Shown piece after piece: positions 47,638-56,373 of a stretch of DNA of 64,000 bases; position 1 is the stretch's first letter, and the number at the start of each line of letters is the position of its first letter. The notes below the pieces were generated by a model, which had not been told where the DNA came from, searched no databases, and saw only the letters and a list, made by a program, of their open reading frames with translations. Location: positions 1,813,160 to 1,877,159 of the forward strand of contig NZ_BMFK01000001.1 of assembly GCF_014638355.1 (NCBI RefSeq). Direction: 5' to 3'. Source of the DNA: Priestia taiwanensis (GTDB lineage: Bacteria > Bacillota > Bacilli > Bacillales > Bacillaceae_G). The position numbers and the translations under genes were made by a program.

Positions 47638-49344
47638 TTAGATGCTTTTTACTAATTCTACAACTTCTTCAGCCGTTGACATGTTAAGTGCTTTAGCAGC
47701 TAACTCTTCCATTTCAACTTTCGAAAGTTTTGCGATTTGTGTACGTGCAGGTAGGATTGATGTTGCACTCATTGAGAACTCATGTAATCCTAAGCCTAGT
47801 AATAATGGGATAGCTAATTCGTCACCAGCCATCTCACCACACATACCAGCCCACTTACCTTCTTTATTCGCAGCATCGATAACCATTTTAACTAAGCGTA
47901 AGATCGCTGGGTTATATGGTTGGTATAAGTACGATACTTGCTCATTCATACGGTCAGCAGCCATTGTGTATTGGATTAAATCGTTTGTTCCAATCGAGAA
48001 GAAGTCTACTTCTTTCGCGAATAAGTCAGCGATTACTGCTGAAGCTGGAATTTCAACCATCATACCAACTTCGATTGAATCAGATACTTGTGTACCTTCT
48101 GCAACTAACTTCGCTTTCTCTTCTTCAAGTACCGCTTTCGCTGCACGGAACTCGTCCAGTGTTGCGATCATTGGGAACATGATTTTTAAGTCGCCGTATA
48201 CAGATGCACGTAATAATGCACGTAATTGTGTACGGAAGATATCTTGTTGGTCTAAGCACATACGGATTGCACGGTAACCTAAGAATGGATTCATTTCTTT
48301 CGGTAAGTGTAAGTATGATAACTCTTTGTCGCCACCGATATCTAATGTACGTACAACAACTGGCTTACCAGATAAGCCTTCTAATACAGCTTTGTACGCT
48401 TCGAATTGCTCTTCTTCTGTTGGGAAGTTGTCACGGCCCATGTATAAGAACTCCGTACGGTAAAGACCTACACCTTCACCACCGTTGTTCATTACACCTT
48501 CTACGTCGTTTGGTGTACCGATGTTTGCTACTAGCTCAACATGTTGACCATCCTTCGATACAGTTGGTTCGTTCTTTAGCTTCGCCCACTCTGTTTTTTG
48601 CGCTTCGAATTTCGCTTTTTTCTCTTCATATTGACGAATTACGTCTTCCGTTGGGTCAACGATTACTTCGCCATCTAAACCGTCAACGATGACCATTACA
48701 CCGTTTTCAATTTTTGAAGTTACTTCTTTCGTACCTACTACTGCTGGAATTTCTAATGAACGAGCCATGATTGCAGAGTGAGACGTACGACCACCGATGT
48801 CAGTTGTGAAACCTAAAGCATACTTACGGTTTAACTGAGCTGTATCAGATGGTGTTAAGTCTTCTGCAATGATAACTACTTCTTCAGAAATTGTCGCTGG
48901 GTTCGCGAAGTGTACACCTAAAATGTGTGCTAATACGCGCTTCGTTACGTCACGAATGTCAGCTGCACGCTCTTTCATGTATTCATTGTCCATAGACTCG
49001 AACATTGAAACGAACATTTGTGCAACTTCGTTCATCGCAAATTCAGCGTTTACATTTTCAGATGTAATTTTATCTTTAACAGGGTTTACTAATTCTGGAT
49101 CATTTAATACTAATAAATGAGCTTCGAAGATAGCAGCCTTGTCCGCACCTAACTCAGCGTTAGCGTGATTACGGATAGCTTCTAATTCTACGTGTGATTT
49201 TGCGATAGCGTCTTCAAGACGTGCAATCTCAGCCGCAGCATCAGAAACAGCTTTCTTCTCAATAACTAGTTCTGGATTCTCTAAACGGTATGCTTTTGCA
49301 ATTGCGATACCGCTTGATGCAGCAATACCTTTAATGTTAAACAT
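47638..49344 (-). CDS. ptsI: Phosphoenolpyruvate-protein phosphotransferase (Enzyme I)
   Basis: 568 residues, full length for Bacillus Enzyme I (570). The phospho-His domain holds [21 protein letters not shown] with the phosphorylated His. The PEP-binding barrel contains [42 protein letters not shown] and [10 protein letters not shown] with the catalytic Cys. It moves the phosphate of PEP to HPr, feeding both PTS permeases in this window. ATG overlaps the ptsH stop (TAATG), so the two are translationally coupled. Confidence 0.96.
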   Translation of the reverse strand: MFNIKGIAASSGIAIAKAYRLENPELVIEKKAVSDAAAEIARLEDAIAKSHVELEAIRNHANAELGADKAAIFEAHLLVLNDPELVNPVKDKITSENVNAEFAMNEVAQMFVSMFESMDNEYMKERAADIRDVTKRVLAHILGVHFANPATISEEVVIIAEDLTPSDTAQLNRKYALGFTTDIGGRTSHSAIMARSLEIPAVVGTKEVTSKIENGVMVIVDGLDGEVIVDPTEDVIRQYEEKKAKFEAQKTEWAKLKNEPTVSKDGQHVELVANIGTPNDVEGVMNNGGEGVGLYRTEFLYMGRDNFPTEEEQFEAYKAVLEGLSGKPVVVRTLDIGGDKELSYLHLPKEMNPFLGYRAIRMCLDQQDIFRTQLRALLRASVYGDLKIMFPMIATLDEFRAAKAVLEEEKAKLVAEGTQVSDSIEVGMMVEIPASAVIADLFAKEVDFFSIGTNDLIQYTMAADRMNEQVSYLYQPYNPAILRLVKMVIDAANKEGKWAGMCGEMAGDELAIPLLLGLGLHEFSMSATSILPARTQIAKLSKVEMEELAAKALNMSTAEEVVELVKSI

Positions 49345-49607
49345 TATTCACCTAGTCCTTCGTTCTTAAGAGTTTCTTGGATAGCGTTTAATGCAGCTTC
49401 TGCATCATCACCAGTAGCTGTAACTTTGATTTCAGCTCCTTGAGGAATTCCAAGGCTCATAACGCCCATGATTGATTTTAAGTTAACAGCTTTGCCGTTG
49501 AATTCTAAGTTAATATCAGCACCGAATTTGCTTGCTGTGTTTACTAATACTGTCGCTGGACGAGCGTGGATACCTGAGTCTGCAGTTACTTTGAAAGTTT
49601 TTTCCAT
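49344..49607 (-). CDS. ptsH: Phosphocarrier protein HPr
   Basis: 87 residues from ATG at 49607: AAAGGAG is ten bases away, whereas it is too close to the ATG three codons earlier. [12 protein letters not shown] contains the phosphorylated His, and [12 protein letters not shown] contains the regulatory Ser used by HPr kinase for CcpA control. First gene of the ptsHI operon; it has its own RAT leader and promoter instead of being read through from ptsG. Confidence 0.96.
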   Translation of the reverse strand: MEKTFKVTADSGIHARPATVLVNTASKFGADINLEFNGKAVNLKSIMGVMSLGIPQGAEIKVTATGDDAEAALNAIQETLKNEGLGE

Positions 49608-49788
49608 AATAATCATTCTCCTTTTATGTAAATAAATTTTTATACATAGTTAGTCGTATAGACAAATAGTCTATCACTGTACATTTTATATAAAAGGTTG
49701 GGCATCGTCAACCACACCTTCCTCTTATATTGTAAACATTTTTTGTCTTATTTATGAAAAACCCCGACATAATTCGACATTTTTTCAT

Positions 49789-49905
49789 AAAAAAAACACG
49801 AGTAAAGAAAAGATAAGGCAATTACTAACACGCTTACATATACAGCTGCACGCATTGTCTCTTCTAGTTTTTACTCATGCCTGATCGAATCAGTAACACA
49901 TAAAA
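49789..49905 (-). promoter_or_regulatory. RAT antiterminator and terminator in the ptsHI leader
   Basis: Minus-strand reading: TGTGTTACTGATTCGATCAG followed by GCATGAGT, the RAT recognised by GlcT-type proteins. The left terminator arm CATGAGTAAA (49870-49879) overlaps the RAT end and pairs with TTTACTCGTG (49797-49806), followed by eight T. Binding of active GlcT would stabilise the RAT and allow read-through. Confidence 0.85.
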
Positions 49906-49934
49906 TATTTATTCCGTTTGTACAGATATATCTT

Positions 49935-49963
49935 ATTATAACGAAATTTGTCCGTCATTTCAA
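49935..49963 (-). promoter_or_regulatory. Sigma-A promoter of ptsHI
   Basis: TTGAAA, 17-base spacer, TATAAT on the minus strand, about 30 bases before the RAT. Confidence 0.75.
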
Positions 49964-50029
49964 TGAATTTTCATTGGATTTTGAATAAATATCCACCTAT
50001 CATGGATATTTTTACCTGTTACATAGAAA

Positions 50030-50165
50030 AAGCGTGAGGGACACATCCACTGCACTCCGAGTGGATGCTTTCAGCGGGCGAGAGCGAGCCTCCTCGGCAA
50101 GCCTTGCGGGGTCTCCCTTTCCTCGCTTTTCCCGCAGGAGTCACCACTCTCCGTTCCGTTCATCT
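50030..50165. repeat. GC-rich dispersed-repeat element of the Bacillales type
   Basis: A GC-rich island in AT-rich surroundings. The minus strand reads GACTCCTGCGGGAAAAGCGA, later GGAGACCCCGCA, GAGGAGGCTCGCTC, CGCCCGCTGAAAGC and ATCCACTCGGAGTGCAGTGG. This is the pattern of a short non-coding repeat found in many copies in Bacillales chromosomes, recognised from memory. Several internal inverted repeats suggest a folded RNA or non-autonomous mobile element. Confidence 0.7.
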
Positions 50166-50203
50166 AATGTCCTCTATCTTCCAAAACCAACTAGATGATA
50201 ACG

Positions 50204-50240
50204 AAAAAAAGACATCCCTATCGCTAGAGATGTCTTTCTT
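50204..50240 (-). terminator. Terminator of the nagE-like gene
   Basis: AAAGACATC/GATGTCTTT with an inner CTAGCGATAG, just past the stop. Confidence 0.75.
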
Positions 50241-50242
50241 CA

Positions 50243-52132
50243 TTACTTAATTGTAATGATGTCTTTTTCTTCTAATGCAACTTGACCTTGTTTGTTGATA
50301 ACAACTTCTTGGCCTGGTTGTAAGTTCGTGAAGACAACTGGCGTCATTAATGACGGTGCATTTGCTCCTACGTACTCTAAGTCAACTTTAATAAGTGGTT
50401 GACCTTGTGTTACTTTGTCGCCTTGGGCTACGAATGCTTCGAAACCTTCGCCTTTTAATTTCACTGTGTCGATACCGAAGTGAATTAAGATTTCTGTTCC
50501 GTCTTCTGCTACGATACCTAATGCGTGCTTCGTTGGGAAGATATTCACGATTTCACCATTTACTGGCGATACAACTGTACCGTTCGTTGGCAAGATTGCG
50601 AATCCATCACCCATTAATTTACCAGAGAATACTTGGTCTGGTACTTCTGTAATTGGTTTTAATTCTCCTTCAATTGGAGAAACGAATGATGCTTTTGCTT
50701 CTGATTTAGAAACTTCTGCTTTTGGTTCTTCTTTTTTCTCAACAACAACTGTGCGACCAGCCATTACTGCTTCCATTTGACCACGTAATTGGTCAGAACG
50801 AGTACCGAAGATTGCTTGAACGTTGTTTCCAACTTCCATCACACCTGCAGCACCTAATGATTTTAGACGATCTTTGTCTACATTTTCTTTGTCTTTAACT
50901 TCAATACGTAGACGTGTAATACACGCGCCAAGTACTAAAATATTTTCTTTACCACCGAATGCTTCTACGATGTTTGCAGGTAATTCTTCTGCAGATACAC
51001 CATCAACTTCCACATCTGCGTCATCTTCACGACCTGGTGTTTTTAAGTTAAACTTCACGATTGCGAAATAGAATAATACGAAGTAAATTGCTCCGAATGC
51101 TAGACCAACAAGCGCTAATAATAAAGGTTTTGTTGCGATTCCGAAGTTTAGTACATAGTCAATTGCACCTGCACTAAATGTGAATCCGTCTTTAATACCT
51201 AAAGAAATTGTGATGAAGAATGATAAACCTGTTAGTAAAGCATGAATTACGTATAATACAGGCGCTAAGAACATGAATGAGAATTCAATTGGTTCTGTAA
51301 TACCTGTTAAGAACGCTGTTAACGCTAATGAAATAATCATACCACTTACACGTGCGCGATGTTGTGGCTTCGCTGCTGCGATCATCGCAAATCCTGCTGC
51401 TGGAAGACCGAACATCATGATTGGGAAGAAACCAGTCATGTATAATCCTGCTTCTGGATCTAATGCCATGAAGCGAGCAATGTCACCATGGACAACATTA
51501 CCAGCTGCACTTGTAAATGAGCCGAAGTCGAACCAGAACATCGTATTTAATACGTGATGTAATCCGATTGGGATTAATAGACGGTTCACTGTACCGAATA
51601 CAGCTCCACCAATTGCTTCTAAACTAATAATCCACTCACCAAAATTATGAATCGCTGCTTGAATTGGTGCCCAAACATATCCAAAGATTAATGCTAATAA
51701 AATCGTTGCAGCAGCTGTAACGATTGGAACAAACCGTTTCCCTGCAAAGAATCCTAAATAATCCGGTAATTTAATATCATAAAAACGATTATACAATGCA
51801 CCTGCTACAAGACCAGCAATGATACCTCCTAAAACTTTCATATCTAGTGTATCATTCAATGCTGTTAAACCATTAGATAAAATTAAGTATCCAACTGCAC
51901 CTGCTAAGGCAGCGGCACCACTGTTATCATGTGCCCAACCTACTGCTACACCAATTGCGAAGATTAGTGCTAAGTTAGCAAAAATTGCGTCTCCAGTTTT
52001 AGCCATGAATGGGATGTTAAATACATCCTCTTGGCCTAAACGAAGAAGTAATCCAGCAGCTGGTAGAACAGCGATTGGTAGCATTAATGACTTACCAATA
52101 CGTTGAAAAAACGAGAAAACTTGACTGCGCAT
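50243..52132 (-). CDS. nagE: PTS permease IICBA, N-acetylglucosamine type
   Basis: 629 residues. IIC about 1-370, IIB about 390-460 and IIA about 490-629 in one chain. IIC carries [22 protein letters not shown] and [15 protein letters not shown], the latter typical of GlcNAc rather than glucose permeases. IIB has the phospho-Cys in [12 protein letters not shown], and IIA has IHFGIDTV with the phospho-His. It would import and phosphorylate GlcNAc, fitting the chitinase in this window and the YvoA-like regulator nearby. Unlike B. subtilis NagP it contains its own IIA. Specificity is inferred. Confidence 0.85.
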   Translation of the reverse strand: MRSQVFSFFQRIGKSLMLPIAVLPAAGLLLRLGQEDVFNIPFMAKTGDAIFANLALIFAIGVAVGWAHDNSGAAALAGAVGYLILSNGLTALNDTLDMKVLGGIIAGLVAGALYNRFYDIKLPDYLGFFAGKRFVPIVTAAATILLALIFGYVWAPIQAAIHNFGEWIISLEAIGGAVFGTVNRLLIPIGLHHVLNTMFWFDFGSFTSAAGNVVHGDIARFMALDPEAGLYMTGFFPIMMFGLPAAGFAMIAAAKPQHRARVSGMIISLALTAFLTGITEPIEFSFMFLAPVLYVIHALLTGLSFFITISLGIKDGFTFSAGAIDYVLNFGIATKPLLLALVGLAFGAIYFVLFYFAIVKFNLKTPGREDDADVEVDGVSAEELPANIVEAFGGKENILVLGACITRLRIEVKDKENVDKDRLKSLGAAGVMEVGNNVQAIFGTRSDQLRGQMEAVMAGRTVVVEKKEEPKAEVSKSEAKASFVSPIEGELKPITEVPDQVFSGKLMGDGFAILPTNGTVVSPVNGEIVNIFPTKHALGIVAEDGTEILIHFGIDTVKLKGEGFEAFVAQGDKVTQGQPLIKVDLEYVGANAPSLMTPVVFTNLQPGQEVVINKQGQVALEEKDIITIK

Positions 52133-52185
52133 TTTGTTTTCCTCCTCTTGAATATTGTTTTATTTACACTCTCAACAATCAAAAT

Positions 52186-52314
52186 AGGCATGAGTAAATA
52201 AGAGCTTAGTACTAATAATAAGTACTACTAAAAAGAGTATACGCAGTTTGTCTTACACGTATCCCTTCTATTTTAAGCTCTTCTTCACTCATGCCTGATC
52301 GAATCAGTAACACG
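52186..52314 (-). promoter_or_regulatory. RAT antiterminator and terminator in the nagE leader
   Basis: Minus-strand ACGTGTTACTGATTCGATCA then GGCATGAGT (52289-52314) is the RAT. The overlapping terminator pairs AGGCATGAGTGAAGAAGAGC (left arm region 52274-52296) with TCTTATTTACTCATGCCT (52186-52208), followed by ATTTTGATT. The RAT core is the same as in the ptsHI leader. Confidence 0.85.
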
Positions 52315-52382
52315 TAAGAAGTAAGTAGTTAGACTACCCTATACATTCAGATGTATAGACCACAATAAGTGCACCAATTTGT

Positions 52383-52435
52383 TGAAAGTGCTTTCTTAGG
52401 TCTTGATTATAATACAGAAATAAAATAGTTGGCAA
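52383..52435 (-). promoter_or_regulatory. nagE promoter with cre-like site
   Basis: TTGCCA, 18-base spacer, TATAAT on the minus strand (52406-52435). An imperfect cre-like box, TGAAAGTGCTTTCT (52383-52396 on the plus strand), lies just downstream of the -10, where CcpA would block transcription. Confidence 0.6.
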
Positions 52436-52567
52436 TATGAAAATGCTATTCTATCACAAAAAATACACATTTAACGCCATTATAAACCAATTATTCCTAT
52501 TAAATTACATTTATATCTTTTAAAGGATTCTTTTCTCAATTTGCATAAACAGTTCAGCACAATTATC

Positions 52568-52606
52568 GAAAGTAGATTTCTTGTATATAAAAAGAAATCT
52601 ACTTTC
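52568..52606 (-). terminator. 15-base-pair inverted repeat after the peptide cluster
   Basis: GAAAGTAGATTTCTT and its exact complement around a nine-base loop, 40 bases past the stop of the last cluster gene. There is no long T run on the minus strand, but its place fits transcription termination. Confidence 0.6.
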
Positions 52607-52646
52607 CATTTAATTAAACTCTCCCCTACTAACAACTGCATCCTCA

Positions 52647-53699
52647 TTACATCTTCTTCAACGAAAAGTCTTCTAGCCATCCTAAAAATTCAAGGTTCTT
52701 CTCTTCAAGTCCCTTGGAAGAATCTTGCCAATTACCAAGCATAGCATAAAGAAAACTTAGCGCATGAATATTTCTAGCTTCACAAAGAGCAGAGCCTTGC
52801 AAACTATTTATTGCGCTATATATTTGATCATCTGTAGGTGGTTTCTGAAGAACAGGTCCCATTACTTCCACCAAAGTATTGAATCGTTCTAACAATTCGG
52901 GAACTGATTGTTTTAATTCTAGAAGTACATTAGAGTTAACTTCCGCTATATTTGTATACGTCCAAGGGCGAGAGAATATGGACTTACTTTCACTCACATC
53001 GACTAATTTCATTCTGGAGCACAGAAATGAATCTAACCACTGAACATGAGGAATATTTGTTTCAATTCTTTCAGGAGGAGGTCCAATCCATAGTAAATAG
53101 CTAGACCATAGTGGTACGATATATACAGGTTCATCGGTCACCGAGCGAATTCTATGAAGCATTGTCGACAAAATAGTTGGAGTTGTAGGTAGTGGAACTT
53201 CTGCCGCCAAAAGCGTAGCAAGTAAGTCCATACAATGAAAAACAACCCTTCCGTTCTTCTTCCTTAAAGAAAGATACGTTTTCATCCACTCTACATCATA
53301 TGCATCATCAACATATCCATCTTCATCGTATACATCAATTATAACCGTATCAAATGTCGATTTAATATCAGCTAAACCACTTCTAAAATCAGAGTATTTC
53401 ACTTCATAGCTAGGATACAAGGAATGCAGCTCTTTATAATTTTCATCTATTTCTATGCCTACTCCAGTTGAAGGTATCCCCCATTTAGTTAATAGCTGTG
53501 TAAATGTACCGGCCCCATAACCTACCGCAAGTACTTCACTATCTCTTAACGTAGCCACAGACCAAGCTAAGTAATCCCAATATTTATACGTCAATAAATC
53601 TTTGACAATAACAGAATGTTTAAGCTCTGTTGGTGTTCCTGTCTTTTTATCAACAACTACAATATGATCATCAATTAGTTTCCATGTACTGATAGACAT
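52647..53699 (-). CDS. Spermidine synthase-like SAM-binding enzyme of the peptide cluster
   Basis: 350 residues; GAGGAGACAGGCG precedes the ATG. Residues about 25-190 have the spermidine-synthase/methyltransferase Rossmann fold. LAVGYGAGTFTQLL is the nucleotide-binding Gly loop, GVGIEIDENYKELH the ribose-binding acid, and FDTVIIDVYDEDGYVD stands where spermidine synthases have the catalytic DxxD. Residues 200-350 form a helical domain I cannot assign. It could transfer a methyl group or an aminopropyl group. The latter is attractive because a peptidyl ornithine side chain resembles putrescine, but this is inference. It overlaps the acyltransferase gene by 29 bases and is last in the operon. 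Confidence 0.72.
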   Translation of the reverse strand: MSISTWKLIDDHIVVVDKKTGTPTELKHSVIVKDLLTYKYWDYLAWSVATLRDSEVLAVGYGAGTFTQLLTKWGIPSTGVGIEIDENYKELHSLYPSYEVKYSDFRSGLADIKSTFDTVIIDVYDEDGYVDDAYDVEWMKTYLSLRKKNGRVVFHCMDLLATLLAAEVPLPTTPTILSTMLHRIRSVTDEPVYIVPLWSSYLLWIGPPPERIETNIPHVQWLDSFLCSRMKLVDVSESKSIFSRPWTYTNIAEVNSNVLLELKQSVPELLERFNTLVEVMGPVLQKPPTDDQIYSAINSLQGSALCEARNIHALSFLYAMLGNWQDSSKGLEEKNLEFLGWLEDFSLKKM

Positions 53700-54570
53700 C
53701 GCCTGTCTCCTCTTCTAACATTATTTTGGGTGAAACTTGATTACATATCCAAGTAGTGGTATTAGGTTTTTTTTGCATATTCATCGTATTTGGTAATCCT
53801 TCAACAAATAAATGGTGCCTATACCATAACCTCCATTGAGACGGATCTGCCAATAACGTCTGTCTAAAAAAACTCATTAGTGATGAGGCTGTTGCTTCAA
53901 ACTTATCAGAAATGATGGGCAAAGAAATTAGAAGCTCATCATCTGTCGGCGATATTGCACCTATGACGGGCACCTGTGTTTTTTCGAGAAGACGAAAAAA
54001 TCCACTTCGTAATGAAATCTCGGAGCTTATAAATGGTACACGAATTGGACTTTTATCTTTACCGTATCCTGTCATACCATCTAAATATAGTACTACAATT
54101 CCTCCATTTTTAAGGTGTCTCGCAATACGCAATCCACTCGATGCATTTTCTGCTATAATCATCTGTATATTTAATTCGGAATATAGTTTAGCGATTACTT
54201 CAAATTGACTTTCACTCTTGTAAGATTCCTCATCCACTACTAACAACACTGGCTTTTCTGCTTTAATTTTCATAATCGCATTAAGGATGGTGGATTTTGT
54301 ATAACGATAATTCCCATAATGCATTAATACTAACGCCAAACCTCGTTCCTTATACAGTTCTTGGAGCCCCTCTAAACTAAAACCACTAATTTTCTGAAAA
54401 CCTTTAGTGGGAATAGGTTTTTGCTTATGACTTTCTGATTTCTCAATATATTTACAATAACCTTCCCAAACTTGTATAGGATCGTACGCACCAAAATAGG
54501 TTAATTCCTTAATAATGTTAGACAACGACATAAAGTAATCAAAACTCAATACCCTTTCGACTGTAGTCAC
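53671..54570 (-). CDS. LpxL/HtrB-like acyltransferase of the peptide cluster
   Basis: 299 residues from GTG at 54570, with GAGGGG ten bases upstream; the next ATG, 13 codons in, has no such site. It has the layout of the lysophospholipid/lipid A acyltransferase family (PF03279): LVLMHYGNYRYTK at about 81-93, MIIAENASSGLRIARHLKNGGIVVLYLDGMTG, IRVPFISSEISLRSGFFRLLEKTQVPVIG and WRLWYRHHLF. The family's HX4(D/E) catalytic motif here reads HYGNYR, with Arg in place of the acid. Gram-positive cells do not make lipid A. With the precursor and arginase next to it, acylation of the peptide is a plausible job. It overlaps the arginase gene by 32 bases. Confidence 0.75.
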   Translation of the reverse strand: MTTVERVLSFDYFMSLSNIIKELTYFGAYDPIQVWEGYCKYIEKSESHKQKPIPTKGFQKISGFSLEGLQELYKERGLALVLMHYGNYRYTKSTILNAIMKIKAEKPVLLVVDEESYKSESQFEVIAKLYSELNIQMIIAENASSGLRIARHLKNGGIVVLYLDGMTGYGKDKSPIRVPFISSEISLRSGFFRLLEKTQVPVIGAISPTDDELLISLPIISDKFEATASSLMSFFRQTLLADPSQWRLWYRHHLFVEGLPNTMNMQKKPNTTTWICNQVSPKIMLEEETGDVYQYMETN

Positions 54571-55609
54571 TCTTATATAACCCCTCTTTTTTAGGATGAA
54601 TGAAAAATTGATTCAAAATAGAAAGTAGGATTTCAAGCGGAATATCATAATCCCCTTTCATCACACTCCCACCTTCTGTTCCCTCTACAATATCCACACC
54701 GACAACTTGTCCATTTTCATTAAATATCATATCAACAATCGATAACAACTCCGCCCTGCTAAATCCACCAGGTACACCAAAGTCAACATAGGGAAATAAC
54801 TGTGGGTCTAAACAATCTAAATCTATCGATATATAATTCGCATAATCTGAAAATTCTTGTAGCCAATGCTTCATTAACTCTGAAGAAAATTGAGCTTTAG
54901 GTATTTGAATAACTTTTGGATGTTCTACTATTTGTCCAACTGTTCGATATCCTCTACTTCCAACTTGAACAATAGCTTTTATGAATGGAAGATTGGCGAT
55001 ATGAGAGAACACATTCCCATGATCTAAGTGACTTTCATTTCCATATAGGTCATTATGAGCATCAAGAACCCATAAAACTATTGGTTTATTAAGCAATTCT
55101 AATGAAGCTACTACATCAAATGTATAAGAGTGGTCTCCACCCACACAAATAAACGGAAGAGAATTTTTTACACAATAACTCGTTACTTGACTAATCGATT
55201 CTCTTTCAGAAAGATTTCCATTCATTGTGACATTGCCTACATCCATTATTTTTCCACATTCAATTAATTTGCTCGTATCAAGATGGAATAGATTTAGAGG
55301 AATAGAATCGGGATATTGATTAGGGTGTAGTAATTTGTATGAAGCTTGCCTTAAGATAGTTGGAAATTTATCAGCCGTTGAAGTCGAAGCACGACTACCA
55401 TTCTTGAAAGGGACTCCAAAAATGACTGTATCTGGTTTATCATCTACTAATATGTAATTGAAGAAAGGCTTATCTTCATGTATCGACCACGCTTGCCAAT
55501 GCTCATCACTATACGTATAGTCTACTTTGCAGTAAGTATTATTGCTGATATCTCTTAAAAATAAATATTCACTATTTTGATTAACAATTTCATATCTTCT
55601 ATGTTCCAT
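54539..55609 (-). CDS. Arginase-family enzyme, candidate peptide arginase
   Basis: 356 residues; GGAGGA precedes the ATG. The ureohydrolase core begins near residue 58. All manganese-binding blocks are present: GGDHS (157-161), DAHND (183-187) and SIDLDCLDP (261-269), plus the VGVDIVEG segment near 303-310. Residues 1-57 are an extra N-terminal part not usual for free-arginine arginases (about 300 residues). It sits two genes after a small peptide rich in Arg. Peptide arginases such as OspR turn Arg to ornithine within ribosomal peptides, so the same role is likely here. A free-amino-acid enzyme cannot be excluded. Confidence 0.82.
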   Translation of the reverse strand: MEHRRYEIVNQNSEYLFLRDISNNTYCKVDYTYSDEHWQAWSIHEDKPFFNYILVDDKPDTVIFGVPFKNGSRASTSTADKFPTILRQASYKLLHPNQYPDSIPLNLFHLDTSKLIECGKIMDVGNVTMNGNLSERESISQVTSYCVKNSLPFICVGGDHSYTFDVVASLELLNKPIVLWVLDAHNDLYGNESHLDHGNVFSHIANLPFIKAIVQVGSRGYRTVGQIVEHPKVIQIPKAQFSSELMKHWLQEFSDYANYISIDLDCLDPQLFPYVDFGVPGGFSRAELLSIVDMIFNENGQVVGVDIVEGTEGGSVMKGDYDIPLEILLSILNQFFIHPKKEGLYKSDYSRKGIEF

Positions 55610-56150
55610 AATCTTCCTCCGTATTTAAGATAAATATTCTACGAATAGACATGACTAACATAAATATGTAAAAAAAGGTTAAGACTATTTTATTCTCTAA
55701 CTCAACATCATATTGAGCCCATAAAAGTACTAGCCCAAATAAAGAGAATAGGAACAAGCCTCCTACCGATAACCATAATACCTTTTTCACTTTACTAATA
55801 GGATAAGCTTTAAATATAAATGCCCCGTCCGTCATAGACAATGGCACTAAATTAATCGCAATTACACACAAATAAAAGAAGGCTAACGAGCTCACCCTAA
55901 AATCCTGTACACCAAAAACAACTAATAGTGACACCAGTAATTGTATAATTACCCCATTAGCAGTAAAGAAAAAATATTTGTTAAATGTTAGATTATCAGG
56001 ATATTCAAATATCCCTCTAATGTAATAAAAGGAATATTCGAATCTCTTTAACCGACCACCAATTATATAAATTGCTATTACATGACCAATCTCATGTATA
56101 ATTACCATGAAAATAATATATAATAAAAGAATAAAAAACATGGCTAACAA
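55599..56150 (-). CDS. M50 (site-2 protease-like) membrane metalloprotease of the peptide cluster
   Basis: 183 residues from TTG at 56150 with GGGGTGG close by; ATG at 56141 is the alternative. Five hydrophobic segments. HEIGH (19-23) supplies the zinc ligands and glutamate, and NLVPLSMTDG (100-109) gives the second NxxPxxxxDG motif with the third zinc ligand Asp. Small M50 proteins occur in several peptide-modification loci, where they are thought to trim, process or give immunity to the product. It overlaps the arginase gene by 11 bases and follows the precursor hairpin. Confidence 0.8.
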   Translation of the reverse strand: MLAMFFILLLYIIFMVIIHEIGHVIAIYIIGGRLKRFEYSFYYIRGIFEYPDNLTFNKYFFFTANGVIIQLLVSLLVVFGVQDFRVSSLAFFYLCVIAINLVPLSMTDGAFIFKAYPISKVKKVLWLSVGGLFLFSLFGLVLLWAQYDVELENKIVLTFFYIFMLVMSIRRIFILNTEEDYGT

Positions 56151-56170
56151 GAAACCACCCCATTATACTA

Positions 56171-56199
56171 AAAGAAGGAGGATTGCGCCCTCCTTCTTT
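56171..56199 (-). terminator. Hairpin between precursor gene and modification genes
   Basis: Perfect 11-base stem AAAGAAGGAGG/CCTCCTTCTTT with loop GCGCAAT, followed on the minus strand by TTTTAGT. A partial terminator here would give more precursor than enzyme mRNA, as seen in many RiPP operons. Confidence 0.75.
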
Positions 56200-56245
56200 G
56201 TTTAATAAGTTGAATTTTCGGAATACAACTTATAAAAAAAGACTA

Positions 56246-56344
56246 CTAGCAGCGGATTACGCAGCGGATTACATTGCGATCTGCTTCTAGTTGTTTTAAT
56301 TCTTCAGCTGTTAATGGTTTTGGTTGTTTTGGTTGCTTTTCCAT
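56246..56344 (-). CDS. 32-residue precursor peptide with tandem VIRC core (candidate RiPP precursor)
   Basis: An ATG at 56344 lies behind a near-perfect AAAGGAGGTGA ribosome binding site, and the frame is 32 codons. The leader-like part is hydrophilic with a Lys/Gln/Pro start and a helix-prone stretch LTAEELKQLEA. The C-terminus reads DRNVIRCVIRC then stop. The last eight residues are a tandem VIRC-VIRC encoded by two identical 12-base units (GTAATCCGCTGC). It holds three Arg, two Cys and no Gly/Ala cleavage pair. It starts 29 bases after the tetR stop, and an arginase, a membrane protease and an acyltransferase gene follow. I infer that core Arg residues become ornithine and are then decorated. 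Confidence 0.85.
   Translation of the reverse strand: MEKQPKQPKPLTAEELKQLEADRNVIRCVIRC
56249..56272 (-). repeat. Two identical 12-base direct repeats in the precursor core
   Basis: GTAATCCGCTGC occurs twice back to back and encodes VIRC twice, directly before the TAG stop. Confidence 0.95.
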
Positions 56345-56373
56345 CTGTATCACCTCCTTTCAAATCACGAACA

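Noticed and set aside
52480..52680. 66-codon minus-strand frame at the end of the peptide cluster
   Set aside because: It overlaps the end of the SAM-enzyme gene and a terminator-like hairpin, and has no family resemblance.
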